This document shows positions 56,340-64,000 of a DNA stretch of 64,000 bases, one piece after another; position 1 is the first letter of the stretch; each line of letters starts with the position of its first letter. Below the pieces are notes generated by a model. The model saw nothing but the letters and a program-made list of their open reading frames with translations, was not told the DNA's origin and did no database searches. The position numbers and the translations under genes were made by a program. Origin of the DNA: Adiantum capillus-veneris (Eukaryota > Streptophyta > Polypodiopsida > Polypodiales > Pteridaceae); contig CM043942.1 of NCBI GenBank assembly GCA_014529385.2, forward strand, positions 27,512,469-27,576,468. The letters run 5' to 3'.

Positions 56340-57499
56340 CAAAACTTAGATCTGAGGCATTTAACCTTGGTACCTGTTTCATTCTCCACAAAGGCTTTCC
56401 ACCTTTGAAATATGGAAAATACATCGGACTTATTCTTCATGACATAAACCCATGTTTTTCTAGTCGCATCGTCTATGAATGTTACATAGTACAATGAGCC
56501 ACCAAGTGATGGTGTACTTGCAGGACCCCAAACATCAGAATGAACCAACTCAAGTTTTTTATTTTTTCTTTTATTTCCTGATTTTTTAAATTTTACCCTC
56601 TTTTGTTTACCATAAACACAATCTTCATAGAATTCTAAGTCCACTTCTTTCAAACCTGGTAGAAGCTTCTTTGTTTGAAGGATTTGCATTCCTTTGGCAC
56701 TCATATGCCCAAGCCGGTAGTGCCACACCGCACTGTCAACTTCTGTAGTTGCTGCACAAGCTGAAGGTTGGGTGCTAACAGTACACAAGTAAAGTGTACC
56801 GACCTTTTCTCCTTTGGCAACCACCAAAGATCCCTTTGAGATCTTCCACCGTTTGTTTCCGAATGCAAACTTGTGACCTTCATTGTCCAATTGTCCTGTA
56901 GAGATCAAATTTTTGCGAAGAGAAGGAACATGCCTAACATCTTTAAGCTTCCATTCATTTATGTTAGCAGTTTTGACAGAAACTGTACCTTTGCCGACAA
57001 TCTCACAAGCTTCATCATCTCCCAAGTATACATACCCAAAATTACCTTTGGTGTAGTCTTGGAAATGTTGCTTGTGTGGTGTCGCATGGAATGAAGCCCC
57101 GGAATCTACTATCCAGGAATTAGACACATTGTCTAATGAGAGAATTAGAGCATCTTGCTCTACTTTACCTGCCACATTGGCCTCCGATGTTGGCTTGCTA
57201 TCTTGAGACTCAGTCTCCTTCTTCTTCTTGGACCAGAAATCCTTCTTGACGTGGCCCTTCTTACCGCGATTCCAATATTCAAGAACTGACTTTGTGCGTG
57301 ACTTGTTCCGTCTTGAGCGATCACGACCCTTTTGGCTTTTGAACCTCTCCTTAGGCCTTCCTCTTGTTTCTACTGACAGTGCAGCACTTGATGATTCTCC
57401 TGTGCTTCTCCTTCGTATTTCCTCGCTTAGGAGAACACCGACAACATCATCAAACTTAAGAGTATTTGTTCCAGAAATAGAATTACTTACAGCCATCAC
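56340..57499 (-). pseudogene. copia-C zinc finger, protease, pre-integrase and integrase start
   Basis: Minus-strand frame of about 390 codons. In order: a basic region with a degraded knuckle (YWNRGKKGHVKKDF), a protease active site in SWIVDSGASFHATPHKQHF, VRHVPSLRKNLISTGQLD, the pre-integrase finger WHYRLGHMSAKGMQ...CVYGKQ, and an integrase start with LVHSDVWGPA and YYVTFIDDATRKTWVY. The integrase is cut off at about 56340, so the second and third catalytic acids, RT and RNase H are missing. The preserved part is intact. Confidence 0.9.
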
Positions 57500-57975
57500 A
57501 TGGCTGTCCCAACTATTCGGTAGAGATGATAGTATAAGGAGAGCTCACACTTCGTCATCGAAATTGATTTCACCGATCGAAGTTGACATATGTTTGTGTT
57601 AAAGTCATTTAGGTGTTCTGCAACTGAACCATTCTCTGCCATCTTTAGATTGAACAAGCGCTTCATAAGAAATACCTTATTGGATGCCGATGGTTTCTCG
57701 TAGAAGTCGTCAAGTGACTTCATCAAGTCCTCCGTGGTCTTCATCTCCAAAACATTGAAGGCCGCCATTGACGCTAAGCTTAACCGGATTGTTCCCGGTG
57801 CCTTTCGATGAAGGACAATCCATGCTTCATTTGCCATCGTTGCGGGCTTCTTTGCAAGACCGCCTAGTGGCAAATAGAGGTCCTTCTGCTAGAGATAGTC
57901 TTCAATGTGCATCTTCCAATTTTGGTAGTTTTTGCCGTTGAACTTCTCAATCTTGAGCTTCCCTTCCTCCACCAT
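57496..57975 (-). pseudogene. copia-C gag
   Basis: Starts at ATG 57975 (MVEEGKLKIEKFNGKNYQNW), with a single in-frame TAG near 57890. The frame at 57873-57496 continues with SLDDFYEKPSASNKVFLMKR, then FNLKMAENGSVAEHLNDFN, the copia gag (UBN2) core. It overlaps the following frame by four bases, so a small indel may separate gag from the protease part. Confidence 0.85.
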
Positions 57976-58030
57976 AACTCCCACTCAATTCAAGGAATCC
58001 TTTCCTTGAGATAATTTAGCTACGAGCAAA

Positions 58031-58048
58031 CCTTGCTCTAATACCAAT
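58031..58048 (-). promoter_or_regulatory. copia-C primer-binding site
   Basis: On the minus strand, ATTGGTATTAGAGCAAGG directly follows the LTR end (TTTCCTAACA), a tRNA-iMet-type site. Confidence 0.85.
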
Positions 58049-58132
58049 TGTTAGGAAATAAGACGTAGCTAAATAGATAATTGACTAGATTATTTAATGG
58101 AGAGAGACAGATTTACATACACGAGATTATAG

Positions 58133-58172
<40 letters not shown>

Positions 58173-58766
58173 GAGTACACACGATATACGTGGTTCACCC
58201 AATGTGGGCTACGTCCATGGGAAAGAAGCCACTCAATGGCTTTAGTACTTCAAAACAAGAAGTAGTTTACAAAGGGATTATACCCTTAATGGAGCTCCCG
58301 CCTTGCTTCACTCTCACCACCTCACACTCACCTTGTTGCATCAACTTCACACTCTAAAATGTGTGTAGAAATGGCCTCCTTTTATAGGCCAAAAGGGCTG
58401 CCCTCTCTCATGAGAGGCAGCCATGTGTAGCCGCCCTTGTGTAGATAAGTCCAAATCGGACCCTCCAATCTGCCCATGTGTGGCTGCCCTTGAGAAGACA
58501 AGTCCGCCATTGAATTCGGCCACGGGCCATTGAGTTCGGCCACCGGCCACCAGCCATTGACTACCGGCCACCGGCCAAGCGACGGTTGTTTTCCGACCAC
58601 TTTTCGGCCGCCGTCCGGCCATAATATTTCGGCGAAAAGGAATATTCCGGCGAGTGATTTTCCTTCACGCACGATGGCTTCTCCTCATAATGGGGGCCTT
58701 ACAAATGTGCGCTTTTACCACAGAAAATTACAAGGGTAAATCAGGCTCCATACTTAACACTCACAA
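58049..58766 (-). mobile_element. copia-C 5' LTR (outer end approximate)
   Basis: Begins TGTTAGGAAATAAGACG on the plus strand. The outer end is tentatively the TTAACA near 58761-58766, because it mirrors TGTTAG, but no second LTR is available to confirm it. It contains a GA tract (58136-58170) and GGCCGGTGGCCGG-type repeats near 58530-58620. Confidence 0.6.
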
Positions 58767-59946
58767 CCTAATACCCTTCTCTCACCGAGACATGGCTTTG
58801 TGCCAATTTTAGTCTCGCACGTGGGTGCATGCCTGCATCTTTTAGAGTGGCCTCTAATAACACTATCATCTATTGAGCAGGTAATAGACTTGACCTAATG
58901 GATATTCTTAAGTGAGTGAATACATGTACACATGGGTTGTTCAGTACTAACCTTCCTTTTTTGGAAATGAAATCTTTTTATTATTGGAGGGAGATGCCTT
59001 TTTCTCCGGCGTGCCTAGAAACACACACCCACACACATACACACACACACACACATTTTCACTAATATAAACAACACACTTTGCATGCTCGAGCACCTTG
59101 GAGCCAATTAATTGATCCATATGCACACACATGATACCAATTTTGGATATGTTCTTCAGCTAAATTGGAAGCAGAATCTCCAGCTACCATTCTTGGCTTC
59201 ACTCAAGGATCTGTAACTGAATGAGAACTTGTTCTTTTCAATCACATGGGGTAACCCGCGTATTCAATGACATCATGTGAGAGCATTCAAGGAAAATCCC
59301 CTCTACCTTGTTATTCACTTTCGATGCCTAATTCCCCTACCGGCCAACCCTATCTACACTCCCATACTTACACATAAAAAGAACATGCAGTCGGTTGCAC
59401 GTAGGCCTCACCCAAACACAACGCATTCTCTAATATTGGATATCTGTGACATTTAGGCCTCCCTTACACAATCATGTGCACACAAAGAGCCACACAACTC
59501 TGCCACTTGAGTGGTTCATACAAGGCTGTTCGTGCTTCTTTCCCTACTTGATTATGAGAACTTGGTTTCTACACTCTGCTTGCCACAGATTTCGGATTCT
59601 TGCAGAATACACACATCGCAGCCAAGTCTTTCTCCCATCATATTGTCACACTAGCACACACGCATGCTCTGGGAGTTCAACCAAGATTTACTAGAACGTA
59701 GAATACCATTCTCAGTGTACACAAATCGCCAAACCCTCATGCTTCATCTTAATCAAACAAAATGAACACATAACAATTATATATTTTAAATAACTAAACA
59801 CTTATAGAATAAGATATATATATATTAAGCACTTACAAAATATATATAAACACTTGTAAAAAGAGATATATTAAACACTTACAGAAAAAGATATACATTA
59901 AACACTTCTATCAACATATACGCTTGTTTTCATATACACTTGTGTA
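58767..59946. other. unassigned sequence with a small CA repeat
   Basis: No gene supported. A CA/ACAC microsatellite lies at about 59024-59056. Confidence 0.4.
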
Positions 59947-59983
59947 CAATTGGTGTGTGTGTGTGTGTGTATACATACATACA

Positions 59984-60050
<67 letters not shown>

Positions 60051-60064
60051 ATGTATGTATAGAT

Positions 60065-60101
<37 letters not shown>

Positions 60102-60106
60102 AATTG
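59947..60106. repeat. compound microsatellite forming a 160-bp palindrome
   Basis: Order: CAATTGG, (TG)n, (ATAC)n, (AT)n, (GTAT)n short, (AC)n, CCAATTG. The two ends and repeat blocks are mutually complementary around the AT core, so the strand could fold into one long hairpin. Confidence 0.85.
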
Positions 60107-60740
60107 GAGGCATTATTAGACTACATTAACTGCATTCCTTGAACCACCATCTAGAAATTAAAAGGTCCGCCAAATTTGATGCCAAATTCCACTAGCATTA
60201 AGCACAAAATTATAGTTTGTACATATTTAAAAATTATAATTTACCAGTTTGAATGCGCATACATTCACAACCATCATATATTAAATGATGTAATAGCCAG
60301 TTTAAATGCACTTCTTCATTGTTCTTTGAGCCGTCTGAGTTAATGCACAATATCTTATGCAGTTATCTTATACACAAAATCCATGGGTCTTTTCGTTTAC
60401 CTACCAATCTGTTTAAGCAATGATTAAAAGTAAACTCCATCTTTCACCTTTATTAACCTTCACCACCTTGAATTAACCTCTTGCTCTAAGTTGATCTTAT
60501 ATTCACAAACTTTGTCTTGAAGCCCCCAATTTCAACAACCCATCACAGCTTTCTCGCATCTCTGCCCTGTAATCTTTTGCTTAAGATAATATGTCCAACA
60601 TGATCAGATAGTCAACCACGACATTCAGTTGAGGGAAAAATCTTTGTTGCTTAGTGCTTACTATGTGTAGAGCTTGTTGCCTCCATCTTGCCATTTTCAA
60701 TCACTATCTGCTCTTATTGAAAGTGATTGTGGCCTAACAA
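60107..60740. other. unassigned sequence
   Basis: AT-rich sequence with no supported gene. Confidence 0.4.
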
Positions 60741-63408
60741 AAGTCTTATTGCAACCATAGTGGGATGTTGAAGGTCATCAACATTTCTTAATAGATGGGT
60801 CTTTGTCGAGCTTGTTTGAGTTTCTTCATTCAGACACATTTACACAGGTATCTGATAGTGAGAAAGAAAATGATAAAGAAATATCTAAAGAGGTTTTAAG
60901 CATTGTACATCTTGAAAGTAGTGGTGAAAAAATAGGACAGCTCAAAACTCAGTCAATCCTCATTTGGATTCAACAAAACCCAGGGGCAAAAAAGTTAACC
61001 GATCTATTAGTATTAAGTGGAGCTCCTTTGCAAGTTGTTGAACTTCCACAACATTATGATGGAAATTTGTGCTTTGAATTACATGCAACTCACGATAAAC
61101 AAAATGAATGTCAAGGATGGAACAATGCTTTGATGGTCACTTGTGGACTCGCCTATTTGTTACAACCATGGCGATAGCATGCAAAGTTCGTCTAAGCCAT
61201 TGTTTAGGATGCATGCAATGCAATTATTCAACATGTCCTCATTATATTAATGAACAAGAATTTAATGGTATAGTTTTTCATGTATATTTGGATAGACAGG
61301 TCAAGAAGGACTACCTTGCAATGGAAGAGAAGACAACAATAACTTCTCATTATTGTCAGAAGGTTGTTACTTGTGTTGCTGCTTGTCCCTGCAAAATCTA
61401 TTATACTTTTCCTCGAGACAATACAATGTCGTGACTAACAATACGTGTTGGTAAACATTGTCATAATGTTAAGGCAGGAACCTCTAGGGCTGCCATTTCA
61501 AGAGTATGGAAACTGGTAGGTGCAGCACTAAAAATTGAAAAGGGTGGTCAAAGAAAAATTCAAATGTTGGTGGCGTAACAACTTGTGCCTAACTCCTTGA
61601 TTGGTGAGGAAGCTGAAGTTACATGCAATGAAAAATTCAATGATTTTTTGGAGGAAATGATGTCACTTGTTAAAACCAAAGGGTATGAGAAACTAAGTTT
61701 TGTTCCTTGAATTTGTTAATATATTAACTATTATTGATTTAACTTTCTTGGGATGCATCATGTACGTTTTCTTCAATTGTTTCAAAGGAGAGGAAGAGTC
61801 GAGGTGTTGTTATTGGGGATGGATATGATAATATTTTATTGCTTCAAAAAAGTGCATGTTTCCTTTTTCCCATAGGAGTAGATTTCCTAGACAGGGCGAA
61901 GAGGATGACAAGTGCTTCCTATTTAAAATGTCCACTAAGGGACCAGATTCTGGGATTGATAATAGTAAATCGGATGAAACAAACCGGAACGGGTGACTTA
62001 AGAAATGCGTGGGTGCATTTTGATTTTACCCATAGAATAGATGGTTGGGCAACAATGTCATGCTCAGTTTATGATCCAAGGTAACCTTTAAGTATTAAAA
62101 TATCTCATATTTTTTTCATCATTAAATATGAGATGATATGTGTGAAAATATTTATGTAGAATATCTTGCAGCATATCATCACTGCAGATAATTGCTATAT
62201 GTGAAACTAAAGAGAAGGCTGCAAAGATTCAAGTTATTTTTTGGGAGAACGTTAATTTATTAATGGAAAAGGCAACTGATTTTGTAGGTTTTATGTCTGA
62301 TGAGGCTGGTGCAAATTGGAATGTTATTCGAATAGTCTTCAATGGCGAGCCAGATAATATTATGGAGGGACGGTCATGCCTATTTCATTGAGAGGAGAGT
62401 CTGCACAAATATGCTAAAAAGTGGATATCTCAAAATATAACATATCAACACATTGATAAGTGTGAGGAATGGAGAGCTTGTAAGATCATTGAGCTTGCAT
62501 CTCAAAAGGCACATTCAATTCAACCAATCGGGTTTGATACCCAAGGACCATGCATTTCTAACATTCCATCGCAAATTAGTGACATTGATGATGATTTTGG
62601 ATCTCAAATAGAAACAACCACACCTTTGTCATCTCAAACAAATAGTGTGTTAGAGAGTGATGTGCCACGCACTCAGTGGGCCCTAAGGAGAATGCCCATT
62701 CAAAGTCAAAGAAAGTGTTTTGGAATAGTGGGGAGAAAAAATTGTGACAATCTCTTGCATACTCGCTCTACTAGTCTTGTTGCTCCATGTATATGGTTCA
62801 AAAGAATGTTCAAGGGTAAAACAATTGAGCAATGGTTATGGTTTTTTAATCATGATATTTTGCATACTCAATCAATCAAAAAACAAGTCAAGATTTACCT
62901 CCTACTTCAAACGTTTGTCCAATCGCAAGAGGGACAGATATCTCCACACAGGAACTTGCAGCACTGCATCAGAGTGGATTTAGGATAGAGAATCCAATGG
63001 TAAATGCTCAAACTCCGACTAGAGATTGCCAAGAACGTGGTGGTAGCTGACGGAAGAAAAAGTGGAGGCATGGAGAGGCCACGAAGAAATTGGAAGCATG
63101 TAATAGTATGACAGCTTTATTTTTGGATTAATTGAAAAAGTCTCAAGAGCATGTAGTTTTTCGAGTGCCCACTGAAAACATTTATGAGATTCATATAAAA
63201 GGGAGTCTAGCATACATGTGTCCGGATTTTCAAAAGGGAGAGAAGACAAAAAAATCCTTTTTTACATGCAAACATATGTACTATGTGTACACAAAAGTAC
63301 TCGGACTTGAACCTAAGGACCACATGATTATTCATCAACCAACCCTCTCACCAATGGATATCGCCTTTATTCTCGGACAACCAAGGAGGATTTCTCCCCC
63401 CATTTAAT
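60741..63408 (+). pseudogene. degenerate transposase-like gene with zinc finger and SWIM-like motif
   Basis: Pieces in order: 60803-61177 (QSILIWIQQNPGAKKLTDLL ... WNNALMVTCGLAYLL). After a frameshift, 61108-61434 has Cys-rich CLGCMQCNYSTCPHY and CVAACPCKIYYTF, followed past a stop by GKHCHNV, reminiscent of WRKY/GCM/FLYWCH-type fingers. Introns are probable near 61690-61790 and 62084-62160. The next pieces are RGVVIGDGYDNILLL ... VHFDFTHRIDGW and DFVGFMSDEAGANWNVI. Late frames end with FFTCKHMYYVYTKVLGL at 63240-63310, like the CxH end of a SWIM finger. This layout recalls Mutator-like transposases, but I cannot place the catalytic triad. Several stops; inactive. Confidence 0.45.
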
Positions 63409-64000
63409 TACTGCTGGTTTGGTATGCATCTTTCACTAAACTAGATAATTGCTCTTTGATACTAAAGTGTTTTTCTCCATTTATTTTAATTTATTCCACT
63501 TGTGATCATATATCTTAGAAAAAAATTGTTTATGTAGCGCGGGATTTCAAATTTCAAATAAAAGACAGAAGCAACTTGCAAACTATTTGGGAGAAAATTA
63601 CTTACCTTTTAGAGTGACCATTACATTTATGGAACTTTTGTCTTTTTTGTACTCTAATTTTGATCCTATCATGTGGTAGATTAGTGAATTTACTTACATC
63701 CGCAAACTTACTTTGATTCAAAAAGCTCAAGCTTGGGGGAAATGGTATTATCTCTATTTGGCATGGTTTTTTACTTTATCGCATGTATTTGCTGCGGACT
63801 TATTTGACTTTGATGGCATGCGCTGTGAACTTATTTAACTCTGACGGCATGAGTTGTGGAATGGGGATGTTTTCTTGTTTGCATTTTCATGCCGTTATGG
63901 TGCCGAAATTTTGATAGCTTACCATTGTAGTCAAGGTTTAGGGTTTATTTGGCTAGTCAAAAGTTGAATTTCTGTGAATAGTGATATACAACTCTAGAAT
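63409..64000. other. unassigned sequence with a short direct repeat
   Basis: A tandem duplication of about 37 bp near 63791-63865 (GGACTTATTTGACTTTGATGG and GAACTTATTTAACTCTGACGG). No gene. Confidence 0.5.

Overview
This is a TE-saturated stretch of a plant nuclear genome. The evidence is Ty1/copia and Ty3/gypsy LTR retrotransposons with plant-type primer sites (tRNA-iMet-like TGGTATCAGAG for copia, tRNA-Asp-like TGGCGCC...GGGGA for gypsy), many GA/CT microsatellites, and spliceosomal introns. A land plant with a large genome fits; I cannot name the lineage. I see no convincing single-copy host gene.

Layout. 0-11.2 kb: a decayed copia LTR/PBS edge, then a decayed gypsy gag-protease element with a repetitive leader (3.6-10.1 kb), then a copia tail with PPT and LTR (10.4-11.2 kb). 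11.8-16.9 kb: LTR-like debris and unrecognised sequence. 16.9-33.2 kb (+ strand): the 3' halves of three nested retroelements. These are gypsy-1 (LTR1 23286-24487), inside gypsy-2 (LTR2 29341-29887), inside copia-A (LTR3 32954-33222). 50.2-55.25 kb (- strand): the 5' halves of the same three elements (LTR1 51887-52941, LTR2 54250-54866, LTR3 54986-55248). The target-site duplications agree pairwise: GTCAA, CCCAC and TAAGA. The simplest reading is one nested stack broken by an inversion of about 33 kb with breakpoints in the gypsy-1 leader; misassembly is the alternative.

Inside the inverted segment lies copia-B (34822-48879, - strand, TSD ATTGT). Its 5' LTR is interrupted by a DNA transposon of about 9.4 kb (39444-48868). 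That transposon has a perfect 22-bp terminal inverted repeat, a probable ATAT target duplication, a spliced transposase-like gene and a convergent second gene with a RING-like zinc finger. It is full of palindromic ATACCGGTAT-type repeats and includes a 174-bp tandem array in an intron. This is the best candidate for an undescribed system. The transposase has a DFAENY / SDG-type / HGKG motif series found in uncharacterised eukaryotic proteins. The copy is dead: it has stops, frameshifts and D-to-N at a predicted catalytic position.

55.3-64 kb: a gypsy gag remnant, the 5' half of a third copia (copia-C, - strand), microsatellites including a 160-bp palindromic one, and a degenerate zinc-finger/SWIM transposase-like gene at 60.7-63.4 kb.

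Gypsy-1, gypsy-2 and the 3.6-10 kb element keep gag and protease-like regions, but I found no reverse transcriptase in any of them. They look non-autonomous.
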